Shown in pieces: positions 21,797-29,828 of a DNA stretch of 34,352 nucleotides (position 1 is the stretch's first letter; the number at the start of each line of letters is the position of its first letter). The stretch is from an uncultured Oscillospiraceae bacterium (GTDB lineage: Bacteria; Bacillota_A; Clostridia; Oscillospirales; Oscillospiraceae): positions 1 through 34,352 of the forward strand of contig CAJTTS010000029.1 of NCBI GenBank assembly GCA_910579155.1, in the 5' to 3' direction. The notes under the pieces were generated by a model. The model had not been told where the DNA came from. It did no database searches and saw nothing but the letters and a program-made list of their open reading frames with translations. A program made the position numbers and the translations under genes.

Positions 21797-21827
21797 GGCA
21801 GCCGGTTAAACGCATCATCCGATCGAG

Positions 21828-21858
21828 ACGGGGGCGCGGGTCAGTCCCGTGCCCCCGT
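21828..21858 (+). terminator. Stem-loop between dctP and dctQ
   Basis: ACGGGGGCGCGGG (21828-21840) pairs with CCCGTGCCCCCGT (21846-21858) with one G-T wobble and a 5-base loop. There is no U-tract, so it most likely raises dctP message level relative to dctQ/dctM. Confidence 0.55.
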
Positions 21859-21884
21859 TCGTGATACGAGAGGGAGGGAACACT

Positions 21885-22454
21885 ATGCCGAAAATCTTTA
21901 CGACCCTGGATAAGATCCGCCCCGCTTATGACGTCACCTATAAAATTGTCATGCTCCTGTGCAAGATTCTGCTGGTCGCCGATATCCTGATCGCCTCCTA
22001 CGCGGTGCTCGGCCGGTTCTGCCAGCAGTGGTCCAGGCAGTATGAATTCCTCAGCTTCCTGGCCATCATCAAGGACCCGGCCTGGACCGAGCAGGTGGTG
22101 CTGACGTGTATGTCCTACATGGCGGTGCTGTCCGCCGCCTTGGCCATCCGCACCGGCGGGCATATCCGCATGACCGCTTTCGACAACTACCTGCCCAAAG
22201 TGGTGGTCAAGGTGCTGGACGTTGTGGCCGATATCGCCGTGATGGTGCTGGCCGTCATCATGGTGGTGGTGGGCTGGGAGTACACCACCACTCTGGGCAG
22301 CAAGGGCTTTTACGAGTCCATCCCCTGGCTGAGCCGCTTCTGGATGTATTTCCCGGTGCCCCTGGCGGGGATCGCCATGATCGTCTTCGAGCTGGAGGCG
22401 CTCTACAATCACATCAAATCGTTCTTCGTTGAGGAAGAGGAGGTGCAGAAGTAA
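21885..22454 (+). CDS. dctQ: TRAP transporter small permease DctQ
   Basis: A 189-residue four-helix membrane subunit. Hydrophobic segments lie near residues 22-42, 66-86, 104-130 and 145-168. The conserved DctQ block appears as LSAALAIRTGGHIRMTAFDNYLP, with the R-x-G-x-H-I-R motif. It pairs with DctM to form the sodium-dependent TRAP membrane unit. The ATG at 21885 follows GAGGGAGGG. Its stop overlaps the dctM start by one base (TAATG). Confidence 0.92.
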   Translation: MPKIFTTLDKIRPAYDVTYKIVMLLCKILLVADILIASYAVLGRFCQQWSRQYEFLSFLAIIKDPAWTEQVVLTCMSYMAVLSAALAIRTGGHIRMTAFDNYLPKVVVKVLDVVADIAVMVLAVIMVVVGWEYTTTLGSKGFYESIPWLSRFWMYFPVPLAGIAMIVFELEALYNHIKSFFVEEEEVQK

Positions 22455-23794
22455 TGGATGCCAATACGTTTGCAATCGTCGTCTTGCTGGGCACCTTTGC
22501 CCTCATGATTTTCCTGCGCTTCCCCATCGCCTACGCCGTGGGCCTGTCCTCCGTGTTCTGCCTGCTGGCCATGGGGAACAACCTCAACGCCATCTGCCGC
22601 CTGATGGTGAAGGGTATCTCCTCCTTCTCCCTGATGGCTGTGCCCTTCTTCATCACCATGGGCGTGCTCATGGGCAAGGGCGGTATCTCCGATAAGCTGA
22701 TCGCCCTGGCCAACGCTTGCGTGGGCTGGATGCGGGGCGGCCTGGCCATGGTGAACATCGTGGCCTCCTACTTCTTCGGCGGCATCTCCGGCTCCGCCTC
22801 GGCGGACACCGCCTCCATCGGTTCCATCATGATCCCCATGATGGTGGACCAGGGCTATGACGCCGACTTCTCCACGGCGGTCACCATCACCTCCTCCTGC
22901 GAGGGTCTGCTGGTGCCCCCCAGCCATAACATGGTCATCTACGCCACCACTGCGGGCGGCATTTCCGTGGGCTCCCTGTTCCTGGCGGGCTATCTGCCGG
23001 GCGCCCTGCTGGCCGCGTCGCTGATGATTGGCTCCTATATTATCTCCGTCAAGCGCAATTACCCCAAGGGTGATAAATTCAACATCGTCAACTTCATCAA
23101 GCAGCTTGCCACCTCCATCTGGGCGCTGCTGGCCATCGTCATTGTCATCGTGGGCGTAGTGGCCGGCTGGTTCACCGCCACCGAGTCCGCAGCCATCGCG
23201 GTCATCTACTCCCTGATCGTCTCCGTCTTTGTCTACAAGGGCGTGGACTGGAAGGGTGTGTGGAGGGCCCTGGACGAGTGCGTCAACACCCTGGCCATTG
23301 TGCTGATCCTCATCGCCACCTCCGCCGTGTTCGGCGACTGCCTCACCAAGCTCCATGTCCCCGACCTGGCGGCCCAGGCCATCGTGGGCCTGACCGACAA
23401 CCGGTACATCCTCATCATCCTGCTGAACGTTATCCTGCTGGTGCTGGGCATGATTATGGACATGGCCCCCATCATCCTCATCGCCACCCCCATCCTGCTG
23501 CCGGTGGCCACCCAGTACTGCGGGCTGGATCCCATCCAGTTCGGCGTTATGGTGGTGCTCAACTGCGGCATCGGCCTGCTCACTCCCCCCGTCGGCGCGG
23601 TGCTGTTCATCGGTTCCGCCGTGGCCAAGCGGCCCATGGAAAAGGTGGTCAAGGCAACCTTGCCCTTCTATGTGTGTATGATTATCACGCTGCTGCTGGT
23701 GTCCTACTGGCGGGACGTGAGCCTGATTATCCCCAAGCTGCTGGGCGGCTATGAGCCTGCCGTAGCCGGGCTGGCAAATGTTTTGCTGAGATAG
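22454..23794 (+). CDS. dctM: TRAP transporter large permease DctM
   Basis: A 446-residue integral membrane protein with about 12 helices, forming the transport channel of the sodium-driven TRAP system. Family marks: LRFPIAYAVGLSS at the N-terminus, the first hairpin region FFGGISGSASADTASIGSIMIP, SCEGLLVPPSHNMVIYA and, in the second half, GMIMDMAPIILIATPILLPV and GIGLLTPPVGAVLF. It is translationally coupled to dctQ. Confidence 0.95.
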   Translation: MDANTFAIVVLLGTFALMIFLRFPIAYAVGLSSVFCLLAMGNNLNAICRLMVKGISSFSLMAVPFFITMGVLMGKGGISDKLIALANACVGWMRGGLAMVNIVASYFFGGISGSASADTASIGSIMIPMMVDQGYDADFSTAVTITSSCEGLLVPPSHNMVIYATTAGGISVGSLFLAGYLPGALLAASLMIGSYIISVKRNYPKGDKFNIVNFIKQLATSIWALLAIVIVIVGVVAGWFTATESAAIAVIYSLIVSVFVYKGVDWKGVWRALDECVNTLAIVLILIATSAVFGDCLTKLHVPDLAAQAIVGLTDNRYILIILLNVILLVLGMIMDMAPIILIATPILLPVATQYCGLDPIQFGVMVVLNCGIGLLTPPVGAVLFIGSAVAKRPMEKVVKATLPFYVCMIITLLLVSYWRDVSLIIPKLLGGYEPAVAGLANVLLR

Positions 23795-23812
23795 CACGTC
23801 AAATCGTATGGT

Positions 23813-23836
23813 GCGCCGCCGGGGAAACGGCGGCGC
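23813..23836 (+). terminator. Stem-loop between dctM and the reductase gene
   Basis: GCGCCGCCG (23813-23821) pairs with CGGCGGCGC (23828-23836), 6-base loop, followed by CTCATTTTC. It may reduce rather than stop read-through into the catabolic genes. Confidence 0.5.
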
Positions 23837-23864
23837 GCCTCATTTTCAACAAGGAGGGAATCGC

Positions 23865-25481
23865 GTGAAATTATGTGACAAAGGGTTACGCGACCGGGCC
23901 GCCTGGGAACAGGCCGGGGTCAAGCTGCCCGCTTTCGACTGGAACGCCATGTGCGCCGAGACGGAGAGAGCCCCTACCTGGGTCCACTTCGGCGCGGGCA
24001 ACATCTTCCGCGGTTTTATCGCCAAGCTCCAGCAGGACCTGCTGGACCGGGGGCTGGTGAAGGGCGGCATCATCGCCGCGGACACCTTTGACTACGACAT
24101 CATCGACAAAATTTATACCCCCTTCGACAGTATGACCCTGATGGTCTCGCTGCTGCCCGACGGCGCCATGGAAAAGGAGGTTATCGCCTCTATCGCCCGG
24201 GGGCTGCGGGCCGGGGGCGCGTTCCCGGGGGATATGGAGGAGCTGAAGGCCGTCTTCCGCAACCCCTCCCTTCAAATGGTGAGCTATACCATCACCGAGA
24301 AGGGCTACGCCCTGACCAATATCCAGGGGGAGTTCTTCCCCTTTGTCCAGGCCGACTTTGAGAAGGGCCCGGAGGGCTGCTCCCACGCCATGAGCATGAC
24401 CGCCGCCCTGCTGCTGGAGCGGTTTAACGCCGGAGGCGCGCCCCTGGCTGTGGTCAGCATGGACAACTGCTCCCACAACGGGGAGAAGCTGCGTTCCAGC
24501 GTCATGACGGTGGTGGAGCAGTGGCGGAAGCGAGGGCATGTGTCCCAGGCGTTTGCCGACTGGGTGTCGGATGAGGGCAAGGTCTCCTTCCCCTGGTCCA
24601 TGATCGACAAGATCACCCCGCGCCCCGCCAAGGTGGTGGAGGAGGCCCTGGCTGCCGCCGGGATCGAGGACATGGCCCCCATCGTCACCTCCAAGAACAC
24701 CTTTATCGCGCCCTTTGTCAACGCCGAGCGGCCCCAGTACCTGGTGGTGGAGGACCGCTTCCCCAACGGCCGCCCGCCGCTGGAACAGGCGGGGGTGTAT
24801 ATGACCGACCGGGACACGGTGAACAACACCGAAAAGATGAAGGTGACCACCTGCCTCAACCCCCTGCACACCGCCCTGGCGGTATACGGCTGCCTGCTGG
24901 GCTACGACTCCATCGCTGCCGAGATGAAGGACCCCCAGCTCAAGGCCCTGGTGGAAAAAATCGGCTACGACGAGGGCATCCCCGTGGTGGTGGACCCCAA
25001 AATCCTCAGCCCCATGGACTTTATCCATGAGGTCATCGACCAGCGCCTGCCCAACCCCTTTATCCCCGACATGCCCCAGCGCATCGCCACCGACACCAGC
25101 CAGAAGGCGCCCATCCGCTTTGGCGAAACCATCAAGAGCTATGTGGCCCGGCCCGACTTGGAGGTCACGGATCTGACCTTTATCCCTCTGGCCATCGCCG
25201 GGTGGCTGCGCTACCTGCTTGCGGTGGACGATGAGGGGAAGCCCATGGAGTGCAGCGCCGACCCCCTGCTGGATACCCTGCAACAGCAGTTGTCCGGCGT
25301 GGAGCTGGGCCAGCCGGCCAGCGCCTCCGACGGGGCGCTGACCCCCATCCTGTCCAACCCGGCCCTGTTCGCGGCGGACCTGGTGGAAATCGGGCTGGCG
25401 GCCAAGGTGGGCGGGATGCTGCGGGAGATGCTGGCGGGCCCCGGCGCGGTGCGGGCGACGCTGGAGAAGTATCTGGGCTGA
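23865..25481 (+). CDS. Mannitol dehydrogenase family oxidoreductase, likely fructuronate/tagaturonate reductase
   Basis: A 538-residue NAD-dependent long-chain dehydrogenase. The N-terminal nucleotide-binding part shows WVHFGAGNIFRGF (G-x-G-N-x-x-R-G). The family signature region is SFPWSMIDKITPRP, a variant of the usual VDRITP. The C-terminal catalytic part has TTCLNPLHTALAVYGCLLGY with a preceding Lys and the Asn and His expected for the active site. In this family the substrate is mannitol, arabinitol, fructuronate (UxuB) or tagaturonate (UxaB). The neighbouring TRAP carrier and KdgF-like cupin favour a hexuronate, but this is inference. The start is GTG with AAGGAGG 7 bases before; longer upstream frame is not used. 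Confidence 0.85.
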   Translation: MKLCDKGLRDRAAWEQAGVKLPAFDWNAMCAETERAPTWVHFGAGNIFRGFIAKLQQDLLDRGLVKGGIIAADTFDYDIIDKIYTPFDSMTLMVSLLPDGAMEKEVIASIARGLRAGGAFPGDMEELKAVFRNPSLQMVSYTITEKGYALTNIQGEFFPFVQADFEKGPEGCSHAMSMTAALLLERFNAGGAPLAVVSMDNCSHNGEKLRSSVMTVVEQWRKRGHVSQAFADWVSDEGKVSFPWSMIDKITPRPAKVVEEALAAAGIEDMAPIVTSKNTFIAPFVNAERPQYLVVEDRFPNGRPPLEQAGVYMTDRDTVNNTEKMKVTTCLNPLHTALAVYGCLLGYDSIAAEMKDPQLKALVEKIGYDEGIPVVVDPKILSPMDFIHEVIDQRLPNPFIPDMPQRIATDTSQKAPIRFGETIKSYVARPDLEVTDLTFIPLAIAGWLRYLLAVDDEGKPMECSADPLLDTLQQQLSGVELGQPASASDGALTPILSNPALFAADLVEIGLAAKVGGMLREMLAGPGAVRATLEKYLG

Positions 25482-25561
25482 CCCGGACCCGGTATCTGAA
25501 TGGACGATGGGTCCGGGGCGCCGGACGGCCCCGGCCTGTTTCTGCGAGGAGGTTTTGAGGT

Positions 25562-25909
25562 ATGTTTACCAAACAGGATCAGCGGTGGGTGCCCCATCAG
25601 GACACCCTGCCCCAGGAGGCGGGCCCGGGCGTGGTGCGCCGGGTACTGGCCTATAACAGCCAGCTCATGTGCGTGGAAAACCGGTTTGAGCAGGGGGCGG
25701 TGGGCGCGCTCCACAGCCACCCCCATACCCAGATCACCTATGTGGTCAGCGGCCGGTTCTCCTTCACCATCGACGGCGAAACCCGTGAGGTGGGGCCGGG
25801 GGACACCCTGCTCAAGACGGACGGCGTGGTCCACGGCTGCACCTGCCTGGAGGCCGGGGCGCTGCTGGACATTTTCAACCCCATGCGGGAGGACTTCCTG
25901 CCGGGGTAA
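25562..25909 (+). CDS. kdgF: Cupin protein, KdgF-like
   Basis: A 115-residue single-domain cupin. The metal-binding motif 1 is seen as GALHSHPHTQITYVVSGRFSF (three His and a Gln in place of the usual Glu) and motif 2 as GDTLLKTDGVVHGC. The C-terminal IFNPMREDFL matches the F-x-P-x-R-x-D-F-L ending of KdgF, which turns unsaturated galacturonate or related unsaturated uronates from pectin or alginate into linear keto sugars. Length fits KdgF (about 110). It is last gene of the TRAP operon, with a terminator 50 bases on. Simple sugar-acid cupins with other roles remain possible. Confidence 0.78.
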   Translation: MFTKQDQRWVPHQDTLPQEAGPGVVRRVLAYNSQLMCVENRFEQGAVGALHSHPHTQITYVVSGRFSFTIDGETREVGPGDTLLKTDGVVHGCTCLEAGALLDIFNPMREDFLPG

Positions 25910-25960
25910 GGGAAATTGGACGGCGCGGCGTACTTTTCGATAATCACTGAAAAGTGAACA

Positions 25961-25997
25961 AAAGCGCCTGTTGGACCGGTTCAACAGGCGTTTTTTT
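25961..25997 (+). terminator. Intrinsic terminator of the TRAP/uronate operon
   Basis: CGCCTGTTG (25965-25973), 8-base loop, CAACAGGCG (25982-25990) followed by seven T. Just upstream a further small inverted repeat (ACTTTTC/GAAAAGT, 25932-25956) is present. Confidence 0.92.
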
Positions 25998-26023
25998 CTT
26001 TAACCGCAGGCGGCGAAGGAAAT

Positions 26024-26039
26024 CTTAATGAGAACTTAA
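26024..26039 (+). promoter_or_regulatory. Direct repeat upstream of the exporter operon
   Basis: CTTAATGAGAACTTAA: two CTTAA boxes with an 11-base period, the phasing used by OmpR-type response regulators. It lies about 35 bases upstream of the -35 of the exporter promoter. No OmpR-type regulator gene is in the window. Confidence 0.35.
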
Positions 26040-26072
26040 ATATTTTGATGCAAAATTGTTACAGGATTGTTG

Positions 26073-26101
26073 TTGTTTTTCCAGCTCTTCCCCGATATAC
26101 T
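26073..26101 (+). promoter_or_regulatory. Promoter of the exporter/SLH operon
   Basis: TTGTTT (26073-26078), 17-base spacer, TATACT (26096-26101), about 70 bases before the membrane fusion protein gene. Confidence 0.58.
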
Positions 26102-26169
26102 AAAAACTGCGAACAAGCGTCCCCCCGAGGGGCGCGCTTTCCCAGTCCGACGACAGGAGGAACGATACC

Positions 26170-27891
26170 ATGCCCGACCTTAAGACACCCGAGGCCCAGG
26201 AAGAGCTGAAAACAGAGCAGGTCCCCGAACAGGCCCCAGAGCAGGCCCCAAAGCAGGAGCCGTGGGAGGCTCCCGCCCCTAAAAAGCGGGTGCGCACCGC
26301 CGCGGAGAAGAGAAAGCTGGTCAAGCGCGTTATCGCCGGCGTGACGGCGGCGGCCGTGCTGGCCGGGATCATATTTGGAATGTGGCTTTTGGTATTCCGG
26401 GAGGACGACTCCCTGGGGGACATCTACGCCGAGCCCGCCTACATAGGCTCCATCCAGAGCACCGTGCAGGGCAGCGGCAACGCCACCGCCAAAGAGACCT
26501 CCACCGTCACCATCCCGGCCAACGGCACCGTGGAGCAGGTGCTGGTGTCCCAGGGGGATGTGGTCTTTGCCGGGCAGCCCCTGTTTTCCGTGTACAGCGA
26601 GACCGCCCAGGACGCCCTGGCCACCGCCCAGCAGCAGATGGATTCCCTCAACGAGAAGCTGGCCAACCTGACCCTTGCGGCCCCCTTCTCGGGCAAGCTG
26701 ATCGACGTCCCGGAAAATGTCCTGGCGCTCAGCCCCGGCGACGAAGTGGGGGAGGGCAGCCAGATGGCCACCCTGGTGAACGACACCAGGCTGAAGCTGT
26801 CCCTCTATTTCAGCTATGCCTATGAGGGCGACATCCGGGTGGGCCAGAGCGCCCAGGTGTCCGTCCCCGCGGTGATGTACACCGGGGAGGGCAGGGTGGA
26901 GCAGATCAACAAGGTCAGCTTCATCACCCCCGAGGGGGGCATCTATTTCGAGGTAATCATTGCCTTCGACAATCCCGGCACCCTCACCGCCGAGATGGAG
27001 GCGTCCGCCGTGCTGACGGACGGAGACGGTCTGCCCATCTATCCCTATGAGCAGAGCAAGACCCAGTATTACGAGATCCGGAACCTGGTCACCAAAGCCG
27101 GGGGGCCGCTGTTGAGCAGCCGCCTGCTCAACCATGCCAAGGTGTCCGCCGGGGAGGCCCTGCTCACCATGGGCTCGGAGAGCCTGGACGAACAGCTCAC
27201 CGCCGCCCGGGAGCGGCTGAACGAGGCCCAGGCCGCGGTGGACGCGCTGAACGCCGCCGCCCCCATCGACGGCACCGTCATCTCCTGCACCATTGCCGAG
27301 GGCGGCGAGGTGAAAGCGGGCGACGCGGTGGTCACCATCCAGAACACCACCGTCATGACGGTGACCATCCAGGTGGACGACCGGAACATCGGCTTTGTCA
27401 AGCTGGGGGATACGATCACCCTGTCCGACTACAACGGCAATTCCTATATGGGTATAGTGAGCAATATCGCCATGCAGGGCGAGGCGGGACAGGGCATGTC
27501 AACCTACCCCGTCGTCCTGGAGGTGGACAACTACGACGGCACCCTGTACGCCGGGGTGTGGCTGGACTACTCCTTCGTCACTAGCGAGTCGGACAACTGC
27601 GTGCTGGTGCCCACCACGGCGGTGAAGTCCGTGCTGGACGCAGAGGGCAACAAACAGACCGTGGTGTTCGTCCAGCGGGAGGAACGGCCGGACAACGCCA
27701 TTGAGCTGGACCCGTCCATCACCGGCGTGCCCGGCCCGGAGGAGGGCTACTGGCCCGTGCAGGTTGTCACGGGGATTCCCGACCCCAAGGTGGTGGAGAT
27801 CGTCTCCGGCGTGGAGGACGGGGACATGGTGTTCATCAACTACATGACGGACCAGGATAACGGCATGGGCGGCGGCATCATGGTCGGCTGA
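26170..27891 (+). CDS. MacA-like membrane fusion protein (efflux adaptor)
   Basis: A 573-residue HlyD/MacA-family adaptor. The N-terminal cytoplasmic tail of about 50 residues is Glu/Pro/Gln-rich with short repeats (EQVPEQAPEQAPKQ); one membrane helix is at about 53-76. Outside it has a first lipoyl-like half (GTVEQVLVSQGDVVFAGQPLFSV), a short helix, and a matching half (LAAPFSGKLIDV). Later a second set occurs (LNEAQAAVDALNAAAPIDGTVI with EGGEVKAGDAVVTI), so the usual adaptor pattern seems partly duplicated, which fits the length above the family's usual 350-450 residues. It is first gene of an operon with the ATPase and permease, and would couple the exporter to the cell exterior. Confidence 0.86.
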   Translation: MPDLKTPEAQEELKTEQVPEQAPEQAPKQEPWEAPAPKKRVRTAAEKRKLVKRVIAGVTAAAVLAGIIFGMWLLVFREDDSLGDIYAEPAYIGSIQSTVQGSGNATAKETSTVTIPANGTVEQVLVSQGDVVFAGQPLFSVYSETAQDALATAQQQMDSLNEKLANLTLAAPFSGKLIDVPENVLALSPGDEVGEGSQMATLVNDTRLKLSLYFSYAYEGDIRVGQSAQVSVPAVMYTGEGRVEQINKVSFITPEGGIYFEVIIAFDNPGTLTAEMEASAVLTDGDGLPIYPYEQSKTQYYEIRNLVTKAGGPLLSSRLLNHAKVSAGEALLTMGSESLDEQLTAARERLNEAQAAVDALNAAAPIDGTVISCTIAEGGEVKAGDAVVTIQNTTVMTVTIQVDDRNIGFVKLGDTITLSDYNGNSYMGIVSNIAMQGEAGQGMSTYPVVLEVDNYDGTLYAGVWLDYSFVTSESDNCVLVPTTAVKSVLDAEGNKQTVVFVQREERPDNAIELDPSITGVPGPEEGYWPVQVVTGIPDPKVVEIVSGVEDGDMVFINYMTDQDNGMGGGIMVG

Positions 27892-27900
27892 GGTGGCGCC

Positions 27901-28596
27901 ATGCTCATCGATATTCAAGACCTCTATAAGATCTACAACGAGGGCCAGGAGAGCGAGGTGCGGGCGCTGGACGGCGTGTCCCTCCAGATCGACCGGGGGG
28001 AGTTCGTGGCCATCGTGGGGGCGTCCGGCTCGGGCAAGTCCACGATGATGAACGTACTGGGCTGCCTGGACGTGCCCACCCGGGGCCGGTACGACTTGAA
28101 CGGCACCGACGTGACCTCGCTGAAAGACAAGGAGCTGGCCCATATCCGCAACCGGGAAATCGGCTTCATCTTCCAGGGCTATAACCTGCTCCAGGACCTG
28201 GACGCGCTGGACAACGTGATCCTGCCCCTGATCTACCGGGGCACCTCCATCTTCGAGCGTGAGGAGCTGGCTATGGCCGCCCTGGCCCGGGTGGGGATGG
28301 ATGGCCGGGCCCATCACCGGCCCGGCCAGATGTCCGGCGGCCAGCAGCAGCGGGTGGCCATCGCCCGGGCCATCGCCACCCACCCCCCCATCATCATGGC
28401 CGACGAGCCCACCGGCGCCCTGGACTCCAAAACCGGGCGGCATGTGCTGTCCATCCTCCAGCAGCTCTACCGGGAGGGCACCACCATCCTGCTCATCACC
28501 CACGACGACGGCATCGCCGCCACCGCCCCCCGGGTGGTGCGGCTGTCCGACGGCAAAATCATATCCGACGCACATCAGGAGGTGGACTGGCTGTGA
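27901..28596 (+). CDS. ABC transporter ATP-binding protein, MacB/LolD type
   Basis: A 231-residue ATPase. Walker A is GASGSGKST at residues 40-48, the Q-loop [11 protein letters not shown], the signature [14 protein letters not shown], Walker [13 protein letters not shown] and switch His in LITHDD. The G-C-L-D segment after Walker A and the P-T-G-A-L-D D-loop are typical of the MacB/LolD/FtsE group. It starts 9 bases after the adaptor's stop and overlaps the permease gene by four bases (GTGA), so all three are translated together. Confidence 0.93.
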   Translation: MLIDIQDLYKIYNEGQESEVRALDGVSLQIDRGEFVAIVGASGSGKSTMMNVLGCLDVPTRGRYDLNGTDVTSLKDKELAHIRNREIGFIFQGYNLLQDLDALDNVILPLIYRGTSIFEREELAMAALARVGMDGRAHHRPGQMSGGQQQRVAIARAIATHPPIIMADEPTGALDSKTGRHVLSILQQLYREGTTILLITHDDGIAATAPRVVRLSDGKIISDAHQEVDWL

Positions 28597-29816
28597 ACCT
28601 GATGCAGGCGTTTAAGATGGCATTCAAGTCCATCGCCTCCAAGAAAATGCGCTCCTTCCTCACCATGCTGGGCATCATCATCGGCGTGGCCAGCGTGGTC
28701 ATCATGGTGTCGGTGGTCCAGGGCATGAACAAGCGGAACATGGAATATCTGGAGGCCCAGGGCGAGAACAAAATCCAGGTGTACGCCTTCCAGTACTATG
28801 GGAGTTCCGGAAACGTCTCCGACCTGCTGTACGAATACTGCCTGGGGATGCAGGATCTGGTGATCGGAGTCACGCCCCAGATCGAGGTGTGGCAGGACAT
28901 CACCATCAAGTATGGCGCGAAAACCTTCAGCACCCAAAACTATGACGACTGGACCAAGCGCCTGTCCATCCAGCTCGGCTCCGACCAGTTCGGGGTGTGC
29001 AACAACTACACTCTGGGAGGGGGCCGGGAGCTGTCCTTCCTGGACGTGGAGAAGACCAACAAGGTATGCGTGCTGGGGGGCGGGGCGAAGAAGATTTTGT
29101 TTGACTTTGTGGACCCGGTGGGGGAGACGATTTTCATCAACAGCCAGCCCTTCCTGGTGGTGGGCTGGTATGAACCCACCGGGCTGGAGGGCATGAGCAG
29201 TATGGACAACGTGGTGCTGCTGCCCTACACCTTCAACCGCACGTTGAACAACAACCAGAACATTGAGCAGTACGTGGTGAAAGCCCGCAGCGCCACCGAC
29301 ACCACCCTGGCCATCGCCAGGCTGAAGGCCTTTCTGGGGGGCTTTATCACCAACGGCGAGAACGGGTACTACGACGTGTCCAGCAACAACAACTGGGCCG
29401 ACCAGGTGCAGGAGCAGAGCCTGATGCAGTCCCTGGTGCTGGGGGCCATCGCGGGCATCTCCCTGCTGGTGGGCGGCATCGGCATCATGAACATCATGCT
29501 GGTCACCGTCACCGAGCGCACCCGGGAGATCGGCATCCGCAAGGCCATCGGCGCGGAGCGCAAGAGCATCATCGTCCAGTTCCTCATTGAGGCGGCGGTG
29601 ATTTGCGGCATCGGCGGGCTGATCGGCATCCTGCTGGGGTGCATGGGGGCCCTTATCGCGGGGAAATTCCTGCTCCAGGGCATGATTCTCTGGCCCAGCT
29701 CCACCATCGCCGTCGGGGCGTTCGCCTTCTCGGTGGCGCTGGGGGTGCTGTTTGGGATGTACCCTGCCATCAAGGCGTCCAGCCTCCAGCCGGTGGAGGC
29801 CCTGCGGGCGGAATAA
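28593..29816 (+). CDS. ABC transporter permease, MacB/FtsX type
   Basis: A 407-residue permease with the MacB topology: one N-terminal helix (SFLTMLGIIIGVASVVIMVSVV), a large external MacB_PCD domain of about 230 residues, and three C-terminal helices in the FtsX domain, including GAIAGISLLVGGIGIMNIMLVTVTERTREIGIRKAIGA. The end ASSLQPVEALRAE is the usual one. Such transporters work by mechanotransmission, exporting peptides or removing antimicrobial compounds, rather than by a channel. The start is GTG overlapping the ATPase stop. Substrate unknown. Confidence 0.93.
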   Translation: MNLMQAFKMAFKSIASKKMRSFLTMLGIIIGVASVVIMVSVVQGMNKRNMEYLEAQGENKIQVYAFQYYGSSGNVSDLLYEYCLGMQDLVIGVTPQIEVWQDITIKYGAKTFSTQNYDDWTKRLSIQLGSDQFGVCNNYTLGGGRELSFLDVEKTNKVCVLGGGAKKILFDFVDPVGETIFINSQPFLVVGWYEPTGLEGMSSMDNVVLLPYTFNRTLNNNQNIEQYVVKARSATDTTLAIARLKAFLGGFITNGENGYYDVSSNNNWADQVQEQSLMQSLVLGAIAGISLLVGGIGIMNIMLVTVTERTREIGIRKAIGAERKSIIVQFLIEAAVICGIGGLIGILLGCMGALIAGKFLLQGMILWPSSTIAVGAFAFSVALGVLFGMYPAIKASSLQPVEALRAE

Positions 29817-29828
29817 GGAGGAATATAC

